64,000 nt of DNA from Helicostylum pulchrum (GCA_025677825.1 JAIXMO010000003.1:930001-994000), one strand, 5' to 3'. Shown: positions 1-12,381, numbered from the stretch's first letter. The notes: generated from the sequence alone by a model not told the origin. Numbers and translations are program-made.

Positions 1-148
1 GTTTGGAAGAGTTGACACCTTCGTTCTTCATGAATTGGCCATGAGCTTGAGAAGGTTCAGAAGTGGAACGAACATATGTGGCATAACCTGCGAAAGAAGT
101 GACAGGGACGAGGACCATGGAAGCAGCGCGAGTAGAAACAGCGATCAT
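1..148 (-). CDS. 5' end of a possible mitochondrial protein (partial)
   Basis: The reverse strand opens with ATG at 148-146 and stays open to the window edge (about 49 codons). The first residues (MIAVSTRAASMVLVPVTSF) are rich in Ser, Arg and Ala without acidic residues, like a mitochondrial presequence, followed by a hydrophilic stretch ending near MKNEGVNSS. I do not recognise the family; a small mitochondrial inner-membrane or ATPase-regulating protein is possible but is only a guess. The codons are C/T-ending and look highly expressed. The rest of the gene lies outside the window. Confidence 0.55.
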   Translation of the reverse strand, partial: MIAVSTRAASMVLVPVTSFAGYATYVRSTSEPSQAHGQFMKNEGVNSSK

Positions 149-730
149 TTTTTAATAGTAGTAGTTGTTGTTGTTGTTTGTAATAAAGTTGTTTATACTT
201 CTTGTCAAATTTTAGGGAAAACTCCACTCTATATATACTTTTTTTTATATATTTATTTCGTTGTAATTATCTATGACGTTTTGAAAGTTATCGGAATGAT
301 TCTTATCTGTGGTCTCAATCTGGCTAGACGTTAAATAAATTAAGGTAGGGCACTAAAGGGGAGGTAGAAATAAAAAAGGTTGTATCAAAACTCAGCCAGT
401 TAAAAAAAAAACCCTCATAAAAAAAATGTTTTATATGTGTGTCTAATCAAAAAACATAAAACATTAATTTACTTTAAAAGTCCTACCATATCAAAATTAT
501 TATGCTCGTCATTAGACTTGATTAGCATATATTTCTCTAATCGGAGGACTCTAATCTCTTCCGTTATCGATAATTGTACTTAAAGACTTTATTTGTTAAA
601 TGGAAAAAATTTGGTCATTGAACAGATTTTTTTTTTACTCTCATAAAGTTGAAACATAGCCTATGCTGGTGTAACAATTTCTCATAGATTTGTTCGACTC
701 GAAAAAATAGTATTCCGGGAGGAAGTGCAA

Positions 731-921
731 CAATTTTAGATGCCGTTCTCGCCGGGCATCAAAAAGACCTCCCACTATACTTTATACGTCTTTAAAAGGG
801 ATCGTAAGTTCTTTTTTTATTATGTCACCATTTTTTTTTTGTTACGGGGCAGAAACTTCACATGTGTTTCTTATTGATCTAAAAAATTATCATTTACATA
901 TCTGTAATATATATCTATCTT
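731..921 (+). repeat. Dispersed repeat, copy 1 (partly inverted relative to copy 2)
   Basis: Bases 731-772 are the reverse complement of 2636-2675 with few mismatches (shared core GAGAACGGCATCTAAA). Bases 798-921 match 2701-2804 in the same orientation (shared GGGATCGTAA, TATGTCACCA, CGGGGCA, TGATCTAAAA, TACATATCT). The two halves therefore have opposite relative orientation in the two copies. Confidence 0.6.
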
Positions 922-1309
922 GAATCTGTTTTAAGCTTTTTTTATTTTAAAAAGCAGATCTAAAAAAAAGTCACCTTACAGGATTTCAGTATTATCACTA
1001 ATTTGAAGAAATGGTTTGTCCGAAACAATTCGTTGGTATACGAAAGTAACCATTTGACAGTTCAGTTAAAAAGCATGAGTTTTTTTACTTGCAAATCTGT
1101 TAATGAATGAGACATTTCTACACCCAAAGTGAAATAATAAAAACGATAATAATTGTAAATAGATTTTATTTAATTATACAATTAATACAAATATTGATTA
1201 TGCTAACTGTAAGAATGAGATTTTGTAATATGAAAATGCTCAACATTTTGGTTAAGCCAGTAAATAATTATTGAGTCAGTGATTCAATGCAAAAGTGCAG
1301 TACCGCTTT

Positions 1310-1730
1310 CTATCTTGACCAGCTTTCACAAATTGTCGAATTCTTTAATAGTTGGCACCTTTGCTTTTTTAGTTGTAATGCATTGTTTGTAGACTCATCT
1401 TTGATTTGATAACATATCTTCAATATTCGCAACAAAGGGGGCTTCATTTGACTTAACGATAGGGGAATAAGAGAGATTGAGACAACTTCGTTTCTATCTT
1501 CACCTTTGACCTCGGCAACAGAAATTGGGTAATCAAATTTAGAATCTACCAGAAATATCTGGACACGTTCTGCAAAATTATCATGTACTTTAACATTAGA
1601 CCTATATTTAATAATTACGGACACTAAGTTAAGTTTCAAATGATCCAAGACATGTTGTTAGCTTACCAAACTAAGAACAAATCCTCGTCAGTGTTTTCAA
1701 TCAATAGTCTAATTAGAGAATCAACATATG
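1310..1730 (-). pseudogene. Decayed coding remnant, possible member of the lineage-specific family
   Basis: Reading the reverse strand, 1730-1665 encodes a protein-like stretch (TYVDSLIRLLIENTDEDL) ended by a stop. A second open stretch at about 1648-1310 follows, with no ATG but protein-like composition, including ISVAEVKGED. The E-V-K-G strand resembles the E-x-S-G strand of the family member at 53388-54380, but the match is short. No intact gene can be assembled. It could also be a fragment of an unrelated mobile element. Confidence 0.35.
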
Positions 1731-1870
1731 TATAAGATAGATTGCTTTATTGAGTTAATATATTGATTTTTTTTGCGAGGAACTCGTTCGATCCTGTATA
1801 ATATAATATCAAACTAGCTGCTTACACCGACCAGCCCTTTGGGGACCGTCTGGGAGGGCTGCTACTGCCG

Positions 1871-2106
1871 GCCTTTTTTTTTTTTAGTTGTATTGCTATA
1901 TAACATTATATGGAGAATCTCTTAGTACACGTTCTATTTACGCGCTCAGAAAATAGAGTGCGGTATATTACTTTTTACTTGTCTTTATAAAGGGTTTTTT
2001 AAAAAAGCAGTTCGATATCTATACGCTTGTGGTGGACCACATTTGAGCGCTTGTAACAAGTACTCCTATGCACAGCTGTCACCAGAAGAAGAACAGTATC
2101 CTTTGG
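1871..2106 (+). repeat. 240-bp dispersed repeat, copy A
   Basis: This stretch aligns end to end with 33941-34180, with scattered substitutions and small indels. Shared landmarks in order are GTTCTATTTA, GTGYGGTATATTAC, CGATATCTATACGCT, ACATTTGAGCGC and a closing ACAGTAT. The divergence suggests an old interspersed repeat or a non-autonomous element; no clear terminal inverted repeats are visible. Confidence 0.75.
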
Positions 2107-2635
2107 TAATCAATAAAAGATATAAAGATGTGCATAAAAAAACAAAAACTTACTGGTATACACAGTAAAAAAAGAAAAAGAGATATATAAAAAAGATTAA
2201 TTTTATTACTTATGATAAAATACAGAGTTTATATCTGCTCATGCGATGTTATTTAATCAATGCAGCTTTTTTCGCTCGCTACGCATCGCCCTGCGGGTTT
2301 ACGGACTAATAATATTTTACGAAATCTATGTTTTTCTTATAAGATCGTATTTAGTAGTGGTATCAATAAACGATATACTATATCAAGTCATGCACCCTTT
2401 GGACTTGTACTTATGCTCTGTTTCATACGGTCGGCAAGTAATTCACTATAGACGCTGTCTTGCACAGAAAGGTGCTGGTCTGGTTCATTAGTAATCTCTG
2501 ATCATAATGTAATTGATTGCATTTCCATTTTATTATGATGAAAGAACATTTTATTGACCAATGATAAGGGGTTATTTACCAAACTCCTAATAATGGGTGC
2601 CAATTGTGCCACTCTGGCATTCTGGGTGTATGAGC

Positions 2636-2804
2636 GGAGGTTTTTCGAGGCCCGGGGAGAACGGCATCTAAATTCTTTGAATCTTATCTTCTCAGCTCAA
2701 GGGATCGTAAAAGTACTACTTTTTATGTCACCATATCCATTGTGCGGGGCACATGTTTCTGCTTTTTAAATGATCTAAAATTATCTGGTACATATCTATC
2801 ATAG
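2636..2804 (+). repeat. Dispersed repeat, copy 2
   Basis: Counterpart of 731-921. The first 40 bases match copy 1 in inverse orientation, the remainder in direct orientation. The short open frame at 2554-2769 runs through this repeat and is not considered a gene. Confidence 0.6.
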
Positions 2805-3955
2805 CCTAAAATCAGAGTTAAAAAGCCACCTTATTGTACAATCAACACGGAAAAGTCGCATTTAAATTCCCGTTTTGTAATGGAAGAATGACCTTTCTGT
2901 AAAATGACGTTTATACCATACTTAATACGTTTACTGTAGAAGAAAAGTGCTCTTTCATGGTGATACTGCAGACAGAAAAAAAAACCTGCGCTTTGGGAAA
3001 TAAAGATACGACTTCAGTTTTGCGTTTTTAAGAATCTTTTTGATTGCAATTGATCAATCGACGTTGATATAAGTTTATCCTACCCTGATAATAATCAATT
3101 GTTACTAAAAAAAACATGGAATGTTTCACAAAAACTAGTTTCATAAATACACATGTATAAAGGGGCGTTTTTCCATGTATTCTTTTATGAGAAAAAAAAA
3201 AAGTTTATTGTTTTTTTAGCGGCCGATTTTAATGCAAAAAAAAAAATAAGGGACCTTTTTGAATCTCACTTATGTTGTACATTTAAAAGTGTAAGTTATA
3301 AATTTAAGTAACCACTCTCAAGTGTTTAAAAAAAAATAAGGGGGGAGGAAAACATCTTTTTAAGAAAACGTCGTTAGAGGTATTAACGTTACTGTATTTA
3401 CGTTATGATCAAATGTTTGTGTTTCTGTACTTGTTTTGCGTGAGAAACTTTTTTTTTTTATGGACATGACAGTTATAAATCTATAGTTGGATAAATTAGT
3501 CTAAATGAGATATTTTGTGTTCCTTTCCTCGGTAAAAAATAGATAACAAATAAAAAGTAAAAAAACAAATAAGGGTTTTTTTTTTTTTTTACAAGTGGAA
3601 GGGAGAGGGAGGCCCGAACTTATGGTAATAAACTTTTAATGCAGCAGCATTAAAAAAAAGAGATCAATTGATTTATTTTCAAGTTGTAAAATAATTGCAG
3701 TGTAATTTATTTTATTTTATTTTTAAAAAAAAAGTTACATCTTTAAACAATATCAGTTTTTCCCCTTCGGTATTTTTTTTTTTTTTTGTTGAATGTTTAA
3801 AAGGAGAGACGTATAAAAAAAAGTATATATCAAAAGGGAATAAACAACATTCCCTCGCCTCGATCAAAATAATTTTAGTAGTAAACAAATTTATATATAT
3901 ATAATATGATATCGGATTTTATAAGGCATCTTATTTTTTCTCTTTCTTTTAAAAT

Positions 3956-4827
3956 ATGTTTTTAACAAAGGTTTTGATCGCTTCTTTTTGTGCGTATGTG
4001 GTGGTAGCTGATATGGCACCTAATTACCCTGAGCCAGGTACGATTTGGAAATCTGGTACAGAGTATGAAATTTCTTGGTGTAAGTGTAATACAATGTGTT
4101 GTTTTTTGTTGGGATTACTTATTTTTCTCTCTCTTTTTTTTTAGTTGATGATAAGAAGGCACCTTCTATTTCGAAAGCGTGGACAAATTTCAAGATTGGT
4201 ATGTTCATAGTTATTTTATAAAAAGATATATACTTATATAATAAAATAGATTTTATGACGGGAGATAATAATAATCAAAGGTTCTTAAAGAATGTAGCAA
4301 GAGTGAGTAGTTTCTATACATGTATGTTGATCGACTTTTAATAATTTTATATATATAAAAGGATTTGGACGCTTCTCAGCTTGATTCGATTAATTGGACT
4401 GCACCTGTTGTCAAGCCCCATTCAGCCATTTACTTTCTTATGTTTACTAACGGTTCGGAGACAAAAAAAAAATAGTTCTTTTAAAATGTTATATTAACCT
4501 TTTTTTTAAAAAATTTTTTTAGAAAAAGGAGATAATGCTTGGACTACACGGTTTGCTATTACAGATGAAGAAGAAAAGTTGACAAAACCTCAACATGCAG
4601 CACAACCCGATGGAGCTAAAATTCCTTGGGGAGTAGGTCGTATGGTATCTGATGCTAAAGGGTTCCCATTATCAAATGTTGCTTATTCCATGACGCCGGC
4701 AATGGCCTCAGCAGCTGAACGAAACGCAGCAGTAGAAATAGCAGTTTCAAATAACAGTAATCAAAAGATGAAACTATCATTTAGCATTTTACTTTTGTCT
4801 GCTGCAGCAAGTTTACTTAACCTATAA
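3956..4827 (+). CDS. Secreted GPI-anchored-type protein, Kre9/Knh1-like N-terminal domain
   Basis: Five exons (3956-4079, 4145-4198, 4250-4302, 4362-4452, 4523-4827) join in phase to a 208-residue protein. Residues 1-18 form a signal peptide ending near VVVADM. The next part carries the hallmark of the fungal Ser/Thr-rich GPI-anchored membrane family (Kre9/Knh1-like, PF10342): a YPEPGTIWKSGTEYEISW opening, a central INWTAPVV and a TNEKGDNAW segment. The C-terminus ends in a hydrophobic tail (SFSILLLSAAASLLNL) after a small-residue/Asn region, as expected for a GPI attachment signal. Such proteins sit at the cell surface or wall; the precise role is unknown. The donor of intron 4 (GTTCGG) is weak, but phase and family alignment support it. 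Confidence 0.8.
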
Positions 4828-5077
4828 AAATAATTAATAACCATTCTAATCATGTATCGTACAGATCCTCCCCCCCCCCATCTTTTTTTTAAAGCAATAA
4901 AAGAGAGAACACTAATCAAAAACGGCTATTTAGTTTATAAAGAAATCATTGTTATTGTACATATTCTCTTTTAGCAATAAAGAGGTGAGCCACACTTTTT
5001 TTTATTTAACTTTTTTTTTTGTAGCAAGTTTATTTAGTTTATATATATAAAAAAGAATGAATTTCTTATTATTATTA
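4828..5077. other. Convergent 3' spacer
   Basis: Short spacer between the convergent GPI-protein and RVB2 genes. It contains a C-run near 4869-4877, T-runs and AATAAA-like elements on both strands. No gene is seen. Confidence 0.6.
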
Positions 5078-6787
<1,710 letters not shown>

Positions 6788-7016
6788 ATTATATGTTCGA
6801 TGTAGAAAGTTTAAAAAACACGAACTCAAAAAAAAAAAAATTCTAACTATGAAAAAAAAAAGGAAGTCATACAAACTGGTATATGTAACGTCACAATGCA
6901 ACCTTATTAAAAAAAAAAAAATATTCTAATTCATATTTACTAATGCAAAAAAAAAAGGGGTGGGTGGGAGGGTAGTGATTAATGTGTATTTAGAGAGTAA
7001 AAAATTATTATTATAT

Positions 7017-8805
7017 CTATGACAGTCTTTCCTTTTCTTCTTCTTCTTTAAACACTTTAGCACCCACTACATAGGCATCATCACCGCTAAACAATCTCTT
7101 GACGCAAGCAACGGAAGAAGGCCAAGTTAAGAACAACCACGCAGCAATAGGTAACGAGGCATAATCAGCACAGTTTTTCCAAGTACGTGTCGCAGGCTTT
7201 TGATAAAAGTTTTTATCAATGTAACGATGTAATCCTTCATAAATAGCCAAAGTACCAAATAAGGGGAAGGGTAAGAAGATTGTAATCATTTTAACTACAG
7301 TCCATAACTTGTAAAAGAAATCGGAAGTCAATAAAGGATTGTTTGTAGGTGAAGTAATTGCCATCCAAGGAAAAGGAGGAAATAACATTAATTGCATTAA
7401 AGGTACAGCAGCAAACATTAACCAACCAGAAGAAGCAGGAATCATATGAGCTTCCAAGATAACCATACAAGCAGATAACTTGTCATAAAATCCACTAGTA
7501 GCCATATTAGTATCCAATAATCCCTTTTGATTCTTACGGTTCTTGTAAGAGGTGATCATATGACGCAAAGTGTAACCTAAATCTGCTACACCTTGGAAAT
7601 GACGTTTGGCCTGTACGTATCTAGCGTTCAAGTTTGCAAAGTAGCCATCGACTTGTACATTTGTTAAATTGATGGGTACGTAAATGGGAGCGGTACGAGC
7701 ATGACCATCTGTCTTGAAAAAGCATTTTAACCACATGTGCATATCTTCACCAATGGCATCAGCGTCAACGTCCCAATAACCTACACGTTCAGCCAAGATA
7801 AAGGAAAGACTGTAGTTTGAGCAAGGGACACAGAGGCCATCCGAGTTACTGAGGTTAGACATGACCATAGCGGCCCAGGTAATATCGGCCATGCGGACAG
7901 AGGCAGGTACCTCGTTACAGTTACGAGAAAAGAAAATGGGTGGTGCGCAGATAGTGTAATAAGGATCATCGGATTTGGATAAAGCAGATTCGACTTCCAT
8001 AATGTAAAGTTCGGGAATAGCGGCATCGGAATCCATAATGGTCAAGATGATTTGACGGCGATCATAGCCCAGTTCTTCAATCATAGTGGCACATCCGTTA
8101 CGGACGGCGTGGTTGACATTGCTGCCTTTGCCTCGGTACTCACCAGGGATACCAACAGGATGTCCTGTGATTACAAATCCGTGGAATCGGCCGGCAAAGT
8201 AGTCGCGGAGGCGGTCTCCCTTTTGTTCCCAACCGCTTTCAGAGGCTTCCATAGCTAAAATAATCACATAGTTTGTACTAGCATTACTACAAAGAGGAAA
8301 AAAAAAAGTCAGTATTTTTAATAGATGTGTATGCGTGGGTGTGTATTTACCGGTGTACGGCTAGTTTGTTAATGGTATCCTTTAACAAAGCTTCAGGTTC
8401 ACTATAATTTGGAATAACAAAAGTATGAAAGTAATTTGCGGTAGGTTGTTGAACGGGTTCAATCATGGGCTCGCCTTCTTCTAAATTAACAAAACGGGTA
8501 TTCTGAGATTGCTTGGCAATCTTTAACTTGTCGACTTCAGACTTGTCATTACGCTGCAAGCGGTTCCATTTATCAATGTTGGCTTTGATTTTTACAGATG
8601 ATAAGTAAAATTTACAAACGTGGTTTACTTGTTGGTATAAGAAACCGGTAAAGTAGAGGAATAAGATGACTACATAAGCTCGAGGGAAGAAGAGTGGACC
8701 CAGTGGCAGTAAAAGTAAAGATATTATTGGGGTTAATGGTGCTACCCATTCTGCCGGAGAGCTTAGTCGAGACATTTCCTTTTCTTGTTTTTTTTTTAAA
8801 GCCAC
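7017..8805 (-). CDS. Membrane-bound family-2 glycosyltransferase (chitin/cellulose synthase-like)
   Basis: Two exons (8805-8351, 8286-7017) join in phase to 574 residues. The N-terminus has two hydrophobic segments (residues about 25-60), then a cytosolic GT-A region: a nucleotide-sugar strand near FHTFVIPNYSE, a DSDAA D-x-D-type motif, and a GEDMHMW acidic motif (likely base). Further on, QAKRHFQG sits where processive synthases have QxxRW. Several C-terminal hydrophobic segments follow (SSGWLMFAAVPLMQLM, MITIFLPFPLFGTLAI, LPIAAWLFLTWPSS). This fits fungal GT2 enzymes distantly related to chitin synthase and hyaluronan/cellulose synthases; the substrate is unknown. The canonical QxxRW is altered, so it may not be processive. 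The start could be 8805 or the Met 10 codons later. Confidence 0.85.
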
Positions 8806-8964
8806 AACAAAAAAGAAAAAGAGAAAAAGAGAGAAGAAAAAAAAAAGGATAATTTATTATGATAGGGCCGGAAGGGGAGGGGAAGCGTACTAATATTAAA
8901 AGCAACACACCCAAAGTTTTGTTTCACAAGAAAAAAAAGTTTTTTAAACCAATCAAAAAATTGT

Positions 8965-9696
8965 TTAATCAAGCTTACTGGTAGGTTTCTTTTGGTTCCA
9001 ATAAAGAACGACTTGTAAGACCAAGATGGCATTAAAAGTAGTAGCTAAAACGTTACCAAACAGCATGAGGGTATCATCTAATTCAGTCATGGTAGTAAAT
9101 ACACGAGCGGCACTTCCAGCAAAGTAATTGACTACAGTAAACACAGATAATTGACCAGTGGATTTGTTGACAAAATTGGAATAGATTTGAGGTACTTTAC
9201 TAGCTAAAGAAAGTGGGATAGTAGCAGCGTACAATGAGCTCATCATGACTTGAGGTACAATTGATGTATCGTTCAAGCAATAAAGCAATGTAGCAAATCC
9301 AATTAAACTAGCAGCTAATAATCCAACTTGACGTCCGTAATAAAAGATCAAGGACAAGATGATGATGTTTTGGATACAGATAAACATGATTTCACCAAAT
9401 GTGGAAAAGGGGTTACCCTGACGTAAATTATAGGAAAGTGTAATAAAGTAAGAAAGTGTTTCAAGTACGTAGGAGGTTAATGAAAGTCCTTGTGCGGAAT
9501 GGTTATTGAGGATGGTGAGGATTTGGGGGATTTTGACGATCGAACCACCGACGACGATACCGAGACCAAGGCCCTTAGAGACGGCGTATTTAATACAGGC
9601 GGTGTCGTGGATATTGAGGTTCTCAACAAGTGAGGTGTAGCATTGGTCGCCTATAAGAGCTACAGCTGGTTCACGAATGATACTTGGTAACTGCAT
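8965..9696 (-). CDS. MPDU1: Mannose-P-dolichol utilization defect 1-like PQ-loop protein
   Basis: A single-exon gene of 243 residues, against 247 in human MPDU1/Lec35. It shows two PQ-loop repeats (VKIPQILTILNNHSAQGLS and KVPQIYSNFVNKSTGQLS) within seven hydrophobic segments, the classic layout of this family. MPDU1 is an ER membrane protein needed for use of dolichol-phosphate mannose and glucose in N-glycan, O-mannose and GPI synthesis. It is divergently arranged with the kinase gene starting at 9866, about 170 bp apart, so the two may share a promoter. It lies 160 bp upstream of the GT2 gene on the same strand; a functional link through glycosylation is tempting but unproven. Confidence 0.93.
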   Translation of the reverse strand: MQLPSIIREPAVALIGDQCYTSLVENLNIHDTACIKYAVSKGLGLGIVVGGSIVKIPQILTILNNHSAQGLSLTSYVLETLSYFITLSYNLRQGNPFSTFGEIMFICIQNIIILSLIFYYGRQVGLLAASLIGFATLLYCLNDTSIVPQVMMSSLYAATIPLSLASKVPQIYSNFVNKSTGQLSVFTVVNYFAGSAARVFTTMTELDDTLMLFGNVLATTFNAILVLQVVLYWNQKKPTSKLD

Positions 9697-9865
9697 TTTT
9701 TATTTTATTTTATGTATAAAAAAGAGAAAGCGTGTTTTATTGAGGGAATGTGAGTTGGACACGTGTTTATTTATGATGACAAAAAAATAAAGCGTCACAG
9801 GGTAGTGTGTGTGTGTGTGTTTTCGTGTTTCTCTTTCTCTTTCACTCTTTTTTGTTGCCCTCATC
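9697..9865. promoter_or_regulatory. Probable bidirectional promoter with GT repeat
   Basis: The 169-bp gap between the divergent MPDU1 and kinase genes contains a CACGTG E-box-like core (GGACACGTGTTTAT, near 9759-9765), a (GT)n tract at 9805-9820 and a pyrimidine-rich stretch just before the kinase ATG, typical of fungal leaders. There is no evidence beyond position and composition. Confidence 0.45.
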
Positions 9866-10936
9866 ATGTCTCAACAAGGTTATGCCATGTTGCCACAAAC
9901 CAAGGCTTCTGTTGACCATATTTTAAAGCACTATGAAACATACAAAAAAGAAGGTCGCGGGCTTCCTATGGTTGTAGGATTATCAGGGTGCCAAGGAAGT
10001 GGTAAAACAACTTTATGCGATACGTTGGCACATGTATTGAAAGAAAATCATGATTTAAATGTGGTCCAGTTTTCGCTGGATGATTTATATCTTACACACA
10101 AAGATCAAGCATTACTCTCGCAAAAGTATAAAACTAATCCGTTGTATCAGCAAAGGGGTCAAGCTGGGTCTCATGATTTAGAATTGGCTAAACAAACGTT
10201 TGAGGCACTGGACAGAAATGAGGGGACAGTCGCTATACCGGTATACGACAAGTCTTTGCATGATGGTAAAGGGGATAGGTTGGATAAATCACAGTGGAAG
10301 TATGTAAAGGCACCTGTTGATATTGTGTTGTTTGAAGGTTGGATGGTTGGGTTTAAACCTGTACAGAAAATACAAGATACTACTACATTGATTGGGTGTA
10401 CAGTACAAGATGCTTTAGTGATGAATCAGTTACTAAAGAAGTATCAAAAGGATATTTATCCGTTCTTTGATATCTTTATTCATTTATCTCCTTTTGATAT
10501 TGGACAAGTGTATCAGTGGAGGTTACAGCAAGAACATCACATGAAATCAAGTCGCGGTGTGAACGGGTTGTCGGATGAACAAGTCAAGAAATTTGTTGAT
10601 AGTTATATGCCTGCTTACCAATTATATTTACCACGGTTAGATAAAATTGGTTTCTTTGGGTACGAGTCTACCAAGGATCGGTTAGGGTTTGAGGGGAGAG
10701 ATAGAAGTGATGGTGGGTATAGTGCGCCAAGACGTCATTTGAAAATTGTATTAGATCAAGATCGTAGAGTAGTAGAATCGGATACGTTGTTGGAACCTGG
10801 GTTAGTCGTAGTGAAACCTATCAACTATACGGTGTTTTATAGGTTTGCAGTTGTCGGTATCTTGGGTTTGATTGGATATAAACGGCATTCGATTATGAAA
10901 TCCATTTACAGTTCATGGCATTCATTAAAGAAATAA
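9866..10936 (+). CDS. D-glycerate 3-kinase/Tda10-like P-loop kinase with C-terminal membrane tail
   Basis: The open frame starts at 9809, but I choose the ATG at 9866 (MSQQGYAM) because the upstream codons are the pyrimidine-rich leader; this gives 356 residues. Walker A is GLSGCQGSGKTT, followed by FSLDDLYLT, a YDKSLHDGKGDR motif and a Walker-B-like VLFEGWMVGF, matching yeast Tda10 and plant glycerate kinase (PRK/uridine-kinase fold). It would phosphorylate glycerate or a related small metabolite. The region after residue 300 is unusual: it ends in one hydrophobic segment (YRFAVVGILGLIGY) and a short basic tail, suggesting a tail-anchored form. No introns are present. The substrate is an inference. 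Confidence 0.85.
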   Translation: MSQQGYAMLPQTKASVDHILKHYETYKKEGRGLPMVVGLSGCQGSGKTTLCDTLAHVLKENHDLNVVQFSLDDLYLTHKDQALLSQKYKTNPLYQQRGQAGSHDLELAKQTFEALDRNEGTVAIPVYDKSLHDGKGDRLDKSQWKYVKAPVDIVLFEGWMVGFKPVQKIQDTTTLIGCTVQDALVMNQLLKKYQKDIYPFFDIFIHLSPFDIGQVYQWRLQQEHHMKSSRGVNGLSDEQVKKFVDSYMPAYQLYLPRLDKIGFFGYESTKDRLGFEGRDRSDGGYSAPRRHLKIVLDQDRRVVESDTLLEPGLVVVKPINYTVFYRFAVVGILGLIGYKRHSIMKSIYSSWHSLKK

Positions 10937-11076
10937 ATTTGATTGGTTCTAGTTGTTCCCGCCCTTTTTTTGTGATTATGACAAAAAAAAAATTTTCTTT
11001 TTCTTTTTTACACCCTTTTTTGAAATAACTATCTTTTTTTTTTTTTTTGTGTGTGTTTATTTTGGAGAGAGAGGAA

Positions 11077-11671
11077 ATGTCAGCAAAAGAATATATACCT
11101 GGAGATACAGTTTTTGCAAAGTTAAAAGGGTACCCTTGGTGGCCTGCTAGAGTAAGTGTTTTTTTTGTCTATAAAATATAAAAAAGTTTTTTTTTTTTCT
11201 AATCAAAAAACTTTTTTTTTTTTTTTAATTACTAGGTGGAGAATGATAAAGATATCCCTGCAAAGATATTAAAACAAAAGGGTAAATCAAAGGGTTTATT
11301 ATATACCGTCTTCTTTTATGGGTCAAGAGATTAGTAAGTACATATTTACGCGTTTTTTTTTTTATTTATAAAAAAAAATACTTATTTGAAATTGGGGGAA
11401 TGAAAAAAAGTGGGTTCTTTGGTCCTGATTGCGTAAGGCCATTTGATCGAGCAACGGTTGAACGTGATTTAAAAGCAAAAAAGTTCAAGACAAAGGATTT
11501 AGAAACTGCTATTCATCAAGCGTTAGACCCTTCTATATTAAAAGCTGAAGAGGAAGCAGAACAAGAAGAAGAAGAAGAGGAGGAGGAGGAAGAAGAAGAG
11601 GAAGAGGAGGAAGAACAAGAGAAACCAAAGAGAAAAGAACGTAAAAAGGTTGAAAAAAAGAAAAAGGCTGT

Positions 11672-11703
<32 letters not shown>

Positions 11704-12381
11704 ATAGTAGTACCACGACCACAACCACCACCGCTGTCAGCAATAAGAAGAGAACAAAGAAAGAAGAAGAAAAGAGACCTGCTAAAAAAGCACGTCTAGC
11801 AGCAACAGCAACAGCAGAGGATGAGAACGATGTTAAAAAGAGACGCAAGTCTTTATCTACGGAACAAGAGGAAGAGAATAGTAGAAGTCAAAGAGAGTCT
11901 TCTGCCATGTCACGTAAATCAGAGGAACCCACCGTAGCTATGGGTAATAACAACAGTCCAATCGAATTAGATTTGTTTAAAAAGACACCAGAGTATAAAA
12001 AGGTATATCATATTAGACATAAACTTCAGAAATTGGTGTATGAAAAGAAACCTGGTGAAATTCAAAAGGATGATTTTATCAAGATATCACAAGTAGTAAA
12101 AGAGATTGAAGATGCGAGTATGACGTTTGATTTATTAAGGGTAAGCCATTGTGTTTTTTTTTGTTTTGCTTTGTATGTGTATGTATGTTACTAACAAGAA
12201 ACTCTCTTTATAGTATACCAAAATTGGAAAGGTCGTTAAATTTGCTTGTTCTTATGATTACGGTGACGACGAATACAAAATTAATCAACGATGCCAACAA
12301 TTAATGAGGAATTGGAAGTCGTTAATTATCCCAGAGTCTCGTATAACTTCTGCTGAGCAGAGTGAACATCAAACATCATAA
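11077..12381 (+). CDS. PWWP-domain chromatin protein with LEDGF-IBD/TFIIS-N-like C-terminus
   Basis: Four exons (11077-11151, 11236-11333, 11411-12140, 12214-12381) join to 356 residues. The PWWP domain occupies residues 1-90: GDTVFAKLKGYPWWPAR, VFFYGSRDYGFFGP. Such domains read methylated H3K36 nucleosomes. The middle is low-complexity: a run of about 17 Glu, a Ser run, Thr runs and basic nuclear-localisation clusters. The last 130 residues are helical (DLFKKTPEYKKVYHIRHKLQ to RNWKSLI) and resemble the integrase-binding domain of LEDGF/HRP2 in length and pattern. Fungal relatives such as Pdp3 act with histone acetyltransferases. The PWWP call is firm; the IBD-like call is by pattern only. 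Confidence 0.88.
11545..11740 (+). repeat. Trinucleotide-repeat tracts within a coding exon
   Basis: A GAA/GAG tract (11545-11622) codes a polyglutamate run; an AGT tract (11672-11709) codes polyserine and ACC/ACA codons code polythreonine. These are in-frame and probably length-polymorphic. The long open frame on the opposite strand here is a shadow of these repeats. Confidence 0.85.

Larger units (their letters stand above)
149..3955. other. Gene-poor AT-rich spacer with dispersed repeats
   Basis: About 3.8 kb without an intact gene. It holds a decayed coding stretch (1310-1730, minus), one copy of a 240-bp dispersed repeat (1871-2106), and two related blocks at 731-921 and 2636-2804. The remainder is A/T homopolymer-rich DNA. 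Short open frames at 2246-2491, 2554-2769 and 3695-3904 look like chance or repeat sequence. The 3' part includes the promoter of the gene starting at 3956. Confidence 0.7.

Noticed and set aside
1781..1870. Possible tRNA-like B box (CGTTCGATCC)
   Set aside because: No matching A box or cloverleaf arms could be drawn around it.
9809..9865. In-frame N-terminal extension of the kinase gene
   Set aside because: It translates GT-repeat and pyrimidine-rich leader sequence; the ATG at 9866 fits the family start.
11516..11848. 110-codon reverse open frame rich in Leu, Ser and Val
   Set aside because: It is the antisense reading of the polyglutamate and polyserine tracts of the PWWP gene.
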